Under the pieces are notes generated by a model, which was not told the origin of the DNA, did no database searches, and saw nothing but the letters and a program-made list of their open reading frames with translations. The position numbers and the translations under genes were made by a program. Positions 8,278 to 16,732 of a DNA stretch of 64,000 nucleotides are shown piece by piece (positions within the stretch are counted from its first letter, which is position 1; each line of letters starts with the position of its first letter). Source of the stretch: Ga0077536 sp943370145 (GTDB lineage: Bacteria > Pseudomonadota > Gammaproteobacteria > Ga0077536). The DNA is taken from NCBI GenBank assembly GCA_943370145.1, contig CALRPY020000019.1:1-64000 (forward strand), written 5' to 3'.

Positions 8278-9699
8278 ATGACGGAGCATTTACGCGCCCT
8301 GCTGGCGATCGCTGACGGCAGCGGGCCGCTGACAGCGCCCGCCGCGGGGCTCCTGCTCGCGACCGCCCTGCTCCTCGCGCTCGCATTGCGCTGGCGCGGG
8401 CGGCGGTGGGCGCGGCTCGAGTCACTGCTGGACGCCCAGCACGCCGCGGTCGTCGAGCTCAGGGCTCGTCTCGACCTGCTCTCGGAACTCGCGGGCACGA
8501 CCCAGCAACGGCAGGCCACCGATGCCACGACGCTGCGCGAACAGCTGCTCGAGCGCGGCGAGGCGGCCCGGCTCGCGGTCGTGAGCGGACTCGGCGAGCA
8601 GCGCACGACGCTCGCGGAACAGTTCGGCGGACTGCGCGAGCAACTGCAGGCTGCGCTGGCCGCACACCGCACGACCTTCGAGCAGCGCCAGGCCGAAAGC
8701 GCACAGCGCCAGGCCGACGCCCTGCAGCTGGGTTTTGCGAACGTGCAGCGCCAGGTCGCCGACGCCCTGCAACGCAGCGCGACCGAGCTCGGCCAGCGGG
8801 TCGACGCGCTGACGCGCTCGACCGACGAACGGCTCAAGGACATCGCGGGCCAGGTCGACCGGCGGCTCGCCGACGGTTTCGAGAAGACGACCGCAACCTT
8901 CACCGACGTGCTCCAGCGGCTCGCGCTGATCGACGAGGCCCAGAAGAAGATAACCGCGCTTTCCGGCGATGTCGTCAGCCTGCAGCAGGTGCTGGCGGAC
9001 AAGCGCTCGCGCGGCGCCTTCGGCGAAGTACAGCTCGCGGCGCTGGTCCGCAACGTGATGCCCGAGGCAAGCTTCCGCCTGCAGCACGGCCTGCCGAACG
9101 GCAGGATCGCCGACTGCGTGCTGTTCCTGCCGCCCCCGACAGGCACGCTTGCGGTCGATGCGAAATTCCCGCTCGAAGCCTACCGGCGGATGACCGACAT
9201 CGCGCAGGGCGAACTCGAACGGCGGCAGGCCGAACGCCAGTTCAAGATCGACATCCGCAAGCACATCCGGGACATCGCGTCGAAGTACATCATCCCGAAC
9301 GTGACGGCCGACGGCGCCATCATGTTCATTCCGGCCGAAGCGGTGTTCGCCGAAATCCAGGGCCATCACCCGGATCTCGTCGACGAAGCGCATGCGGCCC
9401 GGGTGTGGCTGGTGTCGCCGACCACGCTGTGGGCGGTGCTGACCACCGCCTGCACGGTGCTGAAGGACGCCGCGACACGCGAGCAGGTGGACATCATCCA
9501 GCACCACCTCGGGCATCTCGGCAAGGATTTCCAGCGCTTCCGCGAACGCATGGACCAGCTGGCACGGCACATCCAGCAAGCCCACGACGACGTACAGAAG
9601 GTCAATGTTTCCGCGCGGCGCATCGCCGACCGCTTCGACAAGATCGAGCAGGTCGAACTTGAACCATCCGATCGCGCGCGACTCGAAGACAGTCAATGA
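8278..9699 (+). CDS. rmuC: DNA recombination protein RmuC homolog
   Basis: A 473-residue protein with one N-terminal transmembrane helix (about 17-36), then a long Gln/Arg/Glu-rich coiled coil (about 40-220). The conserved RmuC nuclease-like domain follows (about 235-450), recognised by RGAFGEVQL, DCVLFLP, VDAKFPLEAY and MFIPAEAVFAEI. RmuC is implicated in limiting inversion of short inverted repeats. The start at 8278 was chosen over the upstream ATG at 8227 because it places the transmembrane helix near the N-terminus as in the family. It is divergent from the radical SAM gene, with 106 bp between the starts. Confidence 0.92.
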   Translation: MTEHLRALLAIADGSGPLTAPAAGLLLATALLLALALRWRGRRWARLESLLDAQHAAVVELRARLDLLSELAGTTQQRQATDATTLREQLLERGEAARLAVVSGLGEQRTTLAEQFGGLREQLQAALAAHRTTFEQRQAESAQRQADALQLGFANVQRQVADALQRSATELGQRVDALTRSTDERLKDIAGQVDRRLADGFEKTTATFTDVLQRLALIDEAQKKITALSGDVVSLQQVLADKRSRGAFGEVQLAALVRNVMPEASFRLQHGLPNGRIADCVLFLPPPTGTLAVDAKFPLEAYRRMTDIAQGELERRQAERQFKIDIRKHIRDIASKYIIPNVTADGAIMFIPAEAVFAEIQGHHPDLVDEAHAARVWLVSPTTLWAVLTTACTVLKDAATREQVDIIQHHLGHLGKDFQRFRERMDQLARHIQQAHDDVQKVNVSARRIADRFDKIEQVELEPSDRARLEDSQ

Positions 9700-9801
9700 G
9701 CGTGCGGGAAATTGCGGCAGGCTGCTCATTCCGCGTGGAGAGCCGCCCGCGCGCCCCATCACCGACTACAGTTGCATAGGGAAATGGTCGACATCAGCGA
9801 C

Positions 9802-10602
9802 ATGAACCAACTCGAAGCGATCATCTTCGACGTCGACGGCACCATCGCCGACACGGAGGAACTGCATCGGCAGGCTTTCAACCGGGCCTTCGCCGAATTC
9901 ACGATTCCGTGGGAATGGAGTCCGGCACTCTACGAAGCACTGCTCGAGATCTCGGGCGGACGCGAGCGCATCGACCACTACATGCGCGCGGAGCTCGCTA
10001 GGGGGCCGGCCGAAATCCTCACGCCGGACCTCATCAAGCTGATCCACGCACGCAAGACCGAAATCTATGCCGAACTGCTCCGCGCCGGGGAACTGAAGCT
10101 TCGCCCGGGCGTCGCCCGCCTCTTCGGCGAGGCCCGCGCGGCCGGCCTCCGGCTCGCGCTCGCCACCAGTTCGGCGCGCAGCAACCTCGACACGCTGCTC
10201 GACCTCAACCTGCCCAGCGACTGGCGGGACTGGTTCGCCGCCATCGAGACCTGTGACTCGGTGGTCGAGAAGAAGCCTTCACCGGCGGTCTATCTCGCCG
10301 CGCTGAAGGGCCTGGGTGCACCGGCTGCCCGTTGCGTGGCCATCGAGGACACCGTGAACGGCCTGCGGGCCGCCGTGACGGCAGGCATCGTCGCCGTGAT
10401 CACGACCCACGCGTATACCCGAAGCCACCGCTTCGACGGCGCGGCGCTGGTCGTCGATGGCCTCGGCGAACCCGACCGGCCCTGCGCGGTGAGCGCGGGG
10501 TCGCTCGGCGGCGAGACCTGCGTGACCGTCTCCGCCCTGCGCCGGCTGCTGGCGCCGGCAGCGCAGCCCGCGCGGGCTGCGCGTCACACAGCCCGCGCCT
10601 GA
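9802..10602 (+). CDS. HAD-superfamily hydrolase, CbbY/Gph-like phosphatase
   Basis: This 266-residue haloacid-dehalogenase phosphatase has motif I FDVDGTIADTE (nucleophile and acid/base Asp) at residues 8-18. Motif II ATSSAR, motif III Lys in EKKPSP and motif IV AIEDTVNGLRAA follow. The alpha-helical C1 cap lies between motifs I and II. The closest family by sequence is CbbY (xylulose-1,5-bisphosphate phosphatase), but no Rubisco genes are in the window, so the substrate is open. Starts at 9784 and 9712 are possible; 9802 gives the usual five residues before motif I. The C-terminal 30 residues are low-complexity Ala/Arg. Confidence 0.85.
   Translation: MNQLEAIIFDVDGTIADTEELHRQAFNRAFAEFTIPWEWSPALYEALLEISGGRERIDHYMRAELARGPAEILTPDLIKLIHARKTEIYAELLRAGELKLRPGVARLFGEARAAGLRLALATSSARSNLDTLLDLNLPSDWRDWFAAIETCDSVVEKKPSPAVYLAALKGLGAPAARCVAIEDTVNGLRAAVTAGIVAVITTHAYTRSHRFDGAALVVDGLGEPDRPCAVSAGSLGGETCVTVSALRRLLAPAAQPARAARHTARA
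10561..10598. terminator. GC-rich alternative hairpins between convergent genes
   Basis: A perfect 22-bp palindrome (10561-10582) overlaps a second possible stem (10570-10579 with 10589-10598), so the middle segment can pair with either side. It covers the 3' end of the HAD gene and lies just past the htrA stop. There is no T-run, so terminator function is uncertain. Confidence 0.35.
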
Positions 10603-10618
10603 GGGCCGCGTCACCCTC

Positions 10619-12004
10619 CTACTTGATCACGAGGTAGGCGGCCCGGTTGCCGCGCAGCACCCCGAGCAGGAGTTGCCCCTGGACCCGCGAGACGAGCCCC
10701 AGGAAGGACTGGAGATCCGCGATCTGCTCGCGGTTGACCGACGTGATGACATCGCCCTCGCGCAGGCCCGCCGCCCAGGCAGGCGTTCCGGTCGTCACCT
10801 CGAACACCATGATGCCGGCCACCTGGCCATAGTAGGGCGAATTCCGGGGAATCTCGCCGACGCTCACACCCGCCATGCGCTCGTTCTTGATTGCACCGCG
10901 CGCGGTGTTGGCAGTGCGCGCGCCGACCAGCGCCGACACCGTCATGCGCTTGCCGTCGCGCAGAACGTCCAGCGTCAGCTTGTCACCGATCCGGCGCAAG
11001 CCGACCTGGTTGCGAAGATCGGGCGCATCGCGCACTGTCCGACCGTTCACCGCGGTGACGACGTCGCCGGGCCTCAAGCCAGCCTTCTCGGCCGGTGAAC
11101 CCGGCACGATGTTGACGAGCACCGCACCCTGCATCGACGACAGCCCGAAGGCGTCGGCCAACGCGGGATCGAGATTCTGCATCTCGGCGCCCAGATATCC
11201 GCGGTTGACCTCGCCGAACTCGACCAGTTGCTCCATGATCTGCCGTGCCATGTTGGCCGGAATCGCGAAACCGATGCCGATGTTGCCGCCACTCTGCGAG
11301 TAGATCGCCGTGTTGATGCCCACGAGTTCACCACGCAGGTTGACCAGCGCGCCGCCGGAGTTGCCCGGGTTGATCGACGCGTCGGTCTGGATGAGGTCTT
11401 CATAACCGGTGATGCCGAGTCCGCTGCGCGCGAGTGCGCTGATGATGCCCGACGTCACCGTCTGGCCGAGCCCGAACGGATTGCCGATCGCGACGACGAA
11501 GTCACCGACCCGCGCATGATCCGAATTGGCGGCCGGCAGCGCCTGCAGATTCCCGGCCTCGATGCGAATCACCGCGACGTCCGTCTCGGGATCGGAGCCG
11601 ACCAGCTCGGCGGCGAACTGCCGGCCGTCGTTGAGGCGCACGTTGATCTGGTCGGCATTCGCGATGACGTGATTGTTCGTCAGGACCAGTCCGCGCTGCG
11701 CGTCGACGATGACCCCGGAACCAAGGCTCTGCGTCTTCCGCTCGCGCGGCATGTTGGGCAGATCGAAAAAGCGCCTGAAGAAGGGATCGCTGAACAGCGG
11801 GTGCTGCTCCATCTCGACGTGCCCGGCGGTCGAGATATTGACGACCGCTGGCATCACCCGCTCGAGCATCGGTGCGAGGCTCGGTACGGGCACGCCCGAG
11901 ACCGCGTCGGGCAAGGCCGCGCGCACCGGGGCGCCAAAGGCGAGGAGCAGGGCGCCCAGGAGCGCCACGCTATGACGAATATGATTGAAGGCAGTTGCGC
12001 GCAC
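10619..12004 (-). CDS. Periplasmic Do-family serine protease (HtrA/DegQ/MucD-like)
   Basis: This 461-residue protein has a cleavable signal peptide (about 1-29), a trypsin-like domain and two PDZ domains (about 255-345 and 365-455). The catalytic triad is visible as His112 (TNNHVI), Asp142 (ETDVAVIRI) and Ser216 (NPGNSGGAL). Length and domain count match DegP/DegQ/MucD. Such proteases degrade or refold misfolded envelope proteins. No clear sigmaE-type promoter is visible in the 102 bp before it. coq7 lies upstream on the same strand but the gap suggests separate expression. Confidence 0.92.
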   Translation of the reverse strand: MRATAFNHIRHSVALLGALLLAFGAPVRAALPDAVSGVPVPSLAPMLERVMPAVVNISTAGHVEMEQHPLFSDPFFRRFFDLPNMPRERKTQSLGSGVIVDAQRGLVLTNNHVIANADQINVRLNDGRQFAAELVGSDPETDVAVIRIEAGNLQALPAANSDHARVGDFVVAIGNPFGLGQTVTSGIISALARSGLGITGYEDLIQTDASINPGNSGGALVNLRGELVGINTAIYSQSGGNIGIGFAIPANMARQIMEQLVEFGEVNRGYLGAEMQNLDPALADAFGLSSMQGAVLVNIVPGSPAEKAGLRPGDVVTAVNGRTVRDAPDLRNQVGLRRIGDKLTLDVLRDGKRMTVSALVGARTANTARGAIKNERMAGVSVGEIPRNSPYYGQVAGIMVFEVTTGTPAWAAGLREGDVITSVNREQIADLQSFLGLVSRVQGQLLLGVLRGNRAAYLVIK

Positions 12005-12106
12005 GGCATGAGACTCCGTCGTCGGAACGAATGGGCAGCAATATGTGGGTCGACGCGCGCCGCCTCAAGGCCAGGCGCGCAATCGGATTACGCGGGAGGC
12101 CGCCCG

Positions 12107-12778
12107 CTAGATGCGGGCAACCACGAACTTCATCACGGCGGCTTGCGCCTTCATGACGAGGCGCGCCGGCAGGGGCAGCCGGCGCGCGCCGTGGCGCACC
12201 GCATTCGCGGCGTGGCGCGCTTCGTCCCGCTGCATCTGGCGCAGAATCGCGGCGCTGCGCCGATCGGCGCGTGGCAGGCGCGCGAGGTGGTCTTCGAGGT
12301 GATCGACGACCTGGCGTTCGGTTTCGTCGAGGAAGCCCATGCTCCATTCGTCGCCCAGCACGGCAAAGCCGCTGCCGATGGCATAGGCGCCCGCGAACCA
12401 CAGCGGGTCGAGGCGGCTCGGATGGCTGTCGAGTTCTTCAAGGCGTTCCGCGCACCACGCGAGGTGCGCCGTCTCCTCGGCCGCCGCGTGCTCGAGCATG
12501 GACCGGACCACGGGCTCGGTGGACCATGCGGCCTGCGCGCTGTAGAGCGCCTGGGCACAGATTTCACCTGTGTGGTTGACGCGCATCATGGCGGCCGAGC
12601 GTCGTCGCTCCGCCGGGGAAAGCTGGGGGTCGGGGACATCGACGCCGGGGTTGTGCGCCCCGGTTCGCGCACGTGGCGAGGCGCCCTTCAGGGCGCCGTC
12701 CAGGGCCATGATGAGGCGGTCGGTCAGGCCATATGCCCGACCGTCTGCGGAAGTCTGCGCGAGCTTCAATGAAGGCAC
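12107..12778 (-). CDS. coq7: Ubiquinone biosynthesis 3-demethoxyubiquinol 3-hydroxylase Coq7
   Basis: A carboxylate-bridged di-iron hydroxylase (about 223 residues with the GTG start) that carries out the C6 hydroxylation of demethoxyubiquinol. Iron-ligand motifs are visible: MMRVNHTGEICAQ with its Glu, AAAEETAHLAW (ExxH) and the C-terminal MQRDEARHAAN (ExxH). The conserved N-terminal element TDRLIMALDGAL must be included, which excludes the ATG at 12709; the GTG at 12778 is the best upstream start, though it has no good ribosome-binding site. The frame runs on to 13021, but that stretch is antisense to the rplM promoter and gene. It implies a ubiquinone-dependent aerobic metabolism. Confidence 0.88.
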   Translation of the reverse strand: MPSLKLAQTSADGRAYGLTDRLIMALDGALKGASPRARTGAHNPGVDVPDPQLSPAERRRSAAMMRVNHTGEICAQALYSAQAAWSTEPVVRSMLEHAAAEETAHLAWCAERLEELDSHPSRLDPLWFAGAYAIGSGFAVLGDEWSMGFLDETERQVVDHLEDHLARLPRADRRSAAILRQMQRDEARHAANAVRHGARRLPLPARLVMKAQAAVMKFVVARI

Positions 12779-12822
12779 CTCGAAATGCGTGTCAAAACAG
12801 GTGGATAGCGGCCCCGCCCTCG

Positions 12823-12851
12823 TTGACAAGCCCCGGGTCAGTCCGTAACAT
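12823..12851 (+). promoter_or_regulatory. Sigma70 promoter of rplM-rpsI
   Basis: Perfect TTGACA (12823-12828), 17-bp spacer, TAACAT (12846-12851, 4 of 6). The expected start of transcription is 15-20 nt before the rplM ATG, leaving a very short leader. Confidence 0.75.
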
Positions 12852-12878
12852 TGCGCCTCTTTTCGAGCAGGCGCAATC

Positions 12879-13307
12879 ATGAAGACGTTCACGGCCACTC
12901 CATCCACGATCAAGCGCGACTGGTACGTAGTCGACGCGACCGACAAGGTCCTGGGTCGCCTCGCGGCCGGGCTCGCGCTCCGCTTGCGCGGCAAGCATAA
13001 ACCGATTTTCACTCCCCACATGGATACCGGTGACTACATCATCGTCACCAATATCGAGAAGATCCGTGTGACGGGCGCGAAGCCCACCGACAAGAAGTAC
13101 TACGACCATTCCGGCTATCCGGGTGGCATGAAGGAAACCACCTTCGAAAAGCTGATGCAGAAGTCGCCCTCGTCAGCGCTGGAGCGTGCCGTCAAGGGCA
13201 TGCTGCCGAAGGGCCCGCTGGGCCGGGCGATGTTCAAGAAACTCAAGATCTACGCCGGTCCGCATCACGAGCATGCGGCCCAACAGCCGCAACCCCTGGA
13301 ATTTTAA
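12879..13307 (+). CDS. rplM: 50S ribosomal protein L13
   Basis: This 142-residue protein matches L13 in length and sequence, from MKTFTATPSTIKRDWYVVDA through KPIFTPHMDTGDYIIV and YYDHSGYPGG to RMLPKGPLGR-like AVKGMLPKGPLGRAMFKKL. It binds 23S rRNA early in 50S assembly. It is first in a two-gene operon with rpsI (3 bp apart), the standard arrangement in proteobacteria. Confidence 0.98.
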   Translation: MKTFTATPSTIKRDWYVVDATDKVLGRLAAGLALRLRGKHKPIFTPHMDTGDYIIVTNIEKIRVTGAKPTDKKYYDHSGYPGGMKETTFEKLMQKSPSSALERAVKGMLPKGPLGRAMFKKLKIYAGPHHEHAAQQPQPLEF

Positions 13308-13310
13308 GCA

Positions 13311-13703
13311 ATGGCATCCGAATCCTATTACAGCACTGGCCGCCGCAAGAGCTCGTCCGCCCGCGTCTTCATGACCAGGGGCTCGGGCAACATCCGCATC
13401 AACGGCCGCACGCTCGACACCTACTTCGGGCGCGAAACCTCGCGGATGATCGTGCTGCAGCCGCTGGTGACCGCCGCGATGGAGCACAGCTTCGATATCG
13501 AAGCGACCGTGACTGGCGGCGGTATCTCGGGCCAGGCCGGCGCGCTGCGCCTCGGCATCACCCGCGCGCTGATGGTGTACGACGAAACGCTGCGTCGTCC
13601 GCTGCGCACCGCAGGGTTCGTGACCCGCGATGCCCGCGAGGTCGAACGCAAGAAGGTCGGCCTGCACAAGGCCCGCAAGCGCCCGCAGTACAGCAAGCGC
13701 TAA
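13311..13703 (+). CDS. rpsI: 30S ribosomal protein S9
   Basis: This 130-residue protein is a clear S9: YYSTGRRKSSSARVF near the N-terminus, INGRTLDTYFGRE in the middle and the characteristic C-terminal KKARKRPQYSKR-type tail (LHKARKRPQYSKR) that reaches the P-site tRNA. It is co-transcribed with rplM and followed directly by a strong terminator. Confidence 0.98.
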   Translation: MASESYYSTGRRKSSSARVFMTRGSGNIRINGRTLDTYFGRETSRMIVLQPLVTAAMEHSFDIEATVTGGGISGQAGALRLGITRALMVYDETLRRPLRTAGFVTRDAREVERKKVGLHKARKRPQYSKR

Positions 13704-13712
13704 GCGTCTCTC

Positions 13713-13742
13713 AAAGCCCGGCTCTGCCGGGCTTTGTTTTTT
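13713..13742 (+). terminator. Rho-independent terminator of rplM-rpsI
   Basis: A perfect 10-bp stem (13713-13722 with 13726-13735, 3-nt loop) is followed by GTTTTTT, 9 nt after the rpsI stop. Confidence 0.92.
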
Positions 13743-13744
13743 AG

Positions 13745-13763
13745 GGCGTTCAGGATGAACGCC
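13745..13763 (+). other. Leader hairpin before the four-helix-bundle gene
   Basis: A perfect 8-bp stem (13745-13752 with 13756-13763, 3-nt loop) begins just after the rpsI terminator and ends 10 nt before a consensus Shine-Dalgarno. It would form only in transcripts reading through from rpsI or starting upstream of it. Confidence 0.5.
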
Positions 13764-13787
13764 ATACAATAACAAGGAGGTTGTCCG

Positions 13788-14147
13788 ATGGAAACTCTAT
13801 CCGAAGGTCTGCTGTGGTCCCGCTGTTGCGAGGTCGCGGCCCGGGTCTATCGTCAGCTCAGCACCTGGAACGATCGCGCATTTGCCGATCGCATCCTCGC
13901 CAATACCCTCGGCATTCCCGAACGCATGGCTGCCCGCCTCGCGGCGGATACCCAGGCCTCGCGCGCCGCACACGCGTTGGCCATGATCGAAGCGCTGACG
14001 GTGCTGCAGACCCAGCTCTACCTTGCCTGTGAATGCGGGCTCATCGAACGACAGGAATCCAACCGTCTCTGCTTCGAAGCTGCGACCCTGGCGCGACGAC
14101 TGGCAGGAACCCGCGAACAAGCTGCTCGTTGTGAGACATCGAGATAG
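13788..14147 (+). CDS. Four-helix-bundle protein (23S rRNA intervening-sequence / S23 family)
   Basis: This 119-residue, all-helical protein follows the pattern of the four-helix-bundle proteins first found inside 23S rRNA intervening sequences: an early VYRQLSTWNDRAFADRI, a helix-turn with IPERMAARLA, a middle ALAMIEALTVLQTQLYLACECGLI and a terminal amphipathic helix. Its molecular role is not established. It has a textbook ribosome-binding site (AAGGAGG at 13774-13780, 7 nt spacing), so it is well translated. It stands alone between rpsI and tRNA-Gln rather than in an rRNA gene. Composition does not differ visibly from its neighbours. Confidence 0.7.
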   Translation: METLSEGLLWSRCCEVAARVYRQLSTWNDRAFADRILANTLGIPERMAARLAADTQASRAAHALAMIEALTVLQTQLYLACECGLIERQESNRLCFEAATLARRLAGTREQAARCETSR

Positions 14148-14200
14148 AGACTGCCGGAAAATTCGGCTATCCTATGCGCCGACTTGAACCTGCGGTCCAC

Positions 14201-14274
14201 TGGGGGATCGTCTAATGGTAGGACAACGGACTCTGACTCCGTCAGTCTAGGTTCGAATCCTAGTCCCCCAGCCA
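14201..14274 (+). tRNA. glnT: tRNA-Gln (anticodon CTG)
   Basis: A full cloverleaf can be drawn: 7-bp acceptor stem TGGGGGA with TCCCCCA, a D-arm with AATGGTAGGAC, an anticodon stem ACGGA/TCCGT around the loop with anticodon CTG at 14233-14235, a T-arm with GGTTCGAATCC, discriminator G and encoded CCA. It reads CAG codons. The gene symbol is only nominal. Confidence 0.95.
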
Positions 14275-14313
14275 TCTCGCGCCGGCACGCGCGCGATGTG
14301 TAAGCCGCACAGG

Positions 14314-14341
14314 AACCCCGCTCTCACGCGGGGTTTTTTTT
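14314..14341 (+). terminator. Rho-independent terminator after tRNA-Gln
   Basis: An 8-bp stem (14314-14321 with 14328-14335, 6-nt loop) runs into a tract of nine T residues, 40 nt after the tRNA. Confidence 0.92.
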
Positions 14342-14599
14342 ATGCGTGTTCAATCGCTCATCGGCGCGCGGCCTTCCGCGCCACCGTCGACACCGCCACG
14401 GTCGGCATCCCGCACCAAGCCCTCCGTTTGCGCGGCCCTGACGAGCGGGCACCTGTGGACACCATACTCTCGGCCTGGGCGGCGGCCTCCATTCGGTGTC
14501 GATTGGATAAGCCCATGACTTCCCCTATCCTCGTCGGTTGCCGCCGGCGGCCTGCACTTGGCGCGCGGGCGCACGATCCGAAGCAGAGGAGGAACACGC
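14342..14599. other. Intergenic stretch before the SDR gene
   Basis: Together with 14275-14341 this makes about 325 bp without a gene. Apart from the tRNA terminator and the SDR ribosome-binding site (GAGGAGG at 14586-14592) I see no promoter, repeat or small ORF I can defend. Confidence 0.4.
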
Positions 14600-15385
<786 letters not shown>

Positions 15386-15429
15386 GGCGGCACTGCCCAC
15401 ACCCGTTCAAACCCGAGAGGAACGCACAC

Positions 15430-16665
15430 ATGAGCGAAGCTTGGATCATCGACGCCTGCCGCACCCCACGCGGCATCGGCAAGCCCGGCAAGGGCGCGCT
15501 CGCGGAATTCCACCCGCAGCATCTCGCGGCCGCGGTACTCAGGGCCATCGCGCAGCGCAATCGGCTCGACACCGCCGAAGTAGACGACATCATCTGGGGC
15601 ACCAGCACGCAGCGGGGCACGCAGGGCGGTGACCTCGCCCGCATGGCGGCGCTCGACGCCGGCTACGACATGCGCGCGAGCGGCGTGACGCTGGATCGCT
15701 ACTGCGGCTCCGGCATCACCGCGGTCAATCTCGCCGCGGCGACCGTGATGGCCGGCAGCGAGGATCTGGTGATCGCGGGCGGCACCGAAATGATGTCGCT
15801 GTACGGCACGCCGGCAATGAAGGGCTCGCCGTTCATGGACAGCGACAACCTGCGACTGCGCGCCGTGCATCCCCAACCGCACCAGGGCATCTGCGCGGAT
15901 GCCATTGCAACGCTGGAGAACATCCCGCGCGAAGCGCTCGATGCACTGGGCGTCACCAGCCAGGTGCGCGCCGGGCGGGCGATTGCCGAGGGCCGTTTCG
16001 CGCGGTCCCTGGTGCCCGTGCACCGCGACGACGGCAGCATCGCGCTGGAGCGGGATGAACTGCCGCGGCCGAACACCACGCTGGCCGATCTCGCGGCACT
16101 CAAACCCGCTTTCGAAGCGATGGGCAATCATCCGCTGGACGAGGCCCAGACCACCTATGCGGGACTGGTGCGCCAGCGCTACCCGGACCTCCAGATTCGC
16201 CACGTACACCACGCCGGCAACTCGTCCGGGGTGGCCGACGGGGCTGCCGCGGTGCTGCTCGCGTCACCCGAATACGCCCGCGCCCACGGCATGACACCGC
16301 GCGCGCGCATCGTCGCGATGGCGAACGTCGGCGATTCGCCGACCCTGATGCTGAACGCGCCCGTGCCGGCCACGCGCAAGGTGCTGCAGAAGGCGAGGCT
16401 CGCGTTGGGTGACATCGACCTTTTCGAAATCAACGAGGCCTTCGCGGTCGTCACCGAGAAGTACATTCGCGACCTCGACCTGGACCGCGACAAGGTCAAC
16501 GTCAACGGCGGCGCCATCGCGCTCGGCCACCCGATCGGCGCGACCGGCTCGATGCTGATAGGCACGGTGCTCGATGAACTCGAGCGGCAGGACAAGCAGT
16601 TCGGGCTCGTGACCATGTGCGCGGCGGGCGGCATGGCCCCGGCCATCATCATCGAGCGCATCTGA
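15430..16665 (+). CDS. Acetyl-CoA C-acyltransferase (thiolase)
   Basis: This 411-residue thiolase has nucleophile Cys92 (DRYCGSGI), His367 in GHPIGATGS and the second Cys397 in CAAGGMAPA. The length is normal for a bacterial degradative thiolase. The loop MMSLYGTP and NEAFAVVTEKYI are also typical. With the SDR gene upstream it could thiolyse a 3-ketoacyl-CoA such as 2-methylacetoacetyl-CoA; the chain-length preference cannot be read from sequence. A ribosome-binding site (GAGAGGAA) precedes the ATG. Confidence 0.92.
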   Translation: MSEAWIIDACRTPRGIGKPGKGALAEFHPQHLAAAVLRAIAQRNRLDTAEVDDIIWGTSTQRGTQGGDLARMAALDAGYDMRASGVTLDRYCGSGITAVNLAAATVMAGSEDLVIAGGTEMMSLYGTPAMKGSPFMDSDNLRLRAVHPQPHQGICADAIATLENIPREALDALGVTSQVRAGRAIAEGRFARSLVPVHRDDGSIALERDELPRPNTTLADLAALKPAFEAMGNHPLDEAQTTYAGLVRQRYPDLQIRHVHHAGNSSGVADGAAAVLLASPEYARAHGMTPRARIVAMANVGDSPTLMLNAPVPATRKVLQKARLALGDIDLFEINEAFAVVTEKYIRDLDLDRDKVNVNGGAIALGHPIGATGSMLIGTVLDELERQDKQFGLVTMCAAGGMAPAIIIERI

Positions 16666-16732
16666 CAAAAGCACGGAACCACGGATTCCGGACGTGGCCC
16701 GGCGCGCTCGACCGCGGCGGGCCGGCACCCGG

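Noticed and set aside
12779..13021. N-terminal extension of coq7 to an ATG at 13021
   Set aside because: It would add 81 unrelated residues antisense to rplM and its promoter; the family N-terminus is satisfied by the GTG at 12778.
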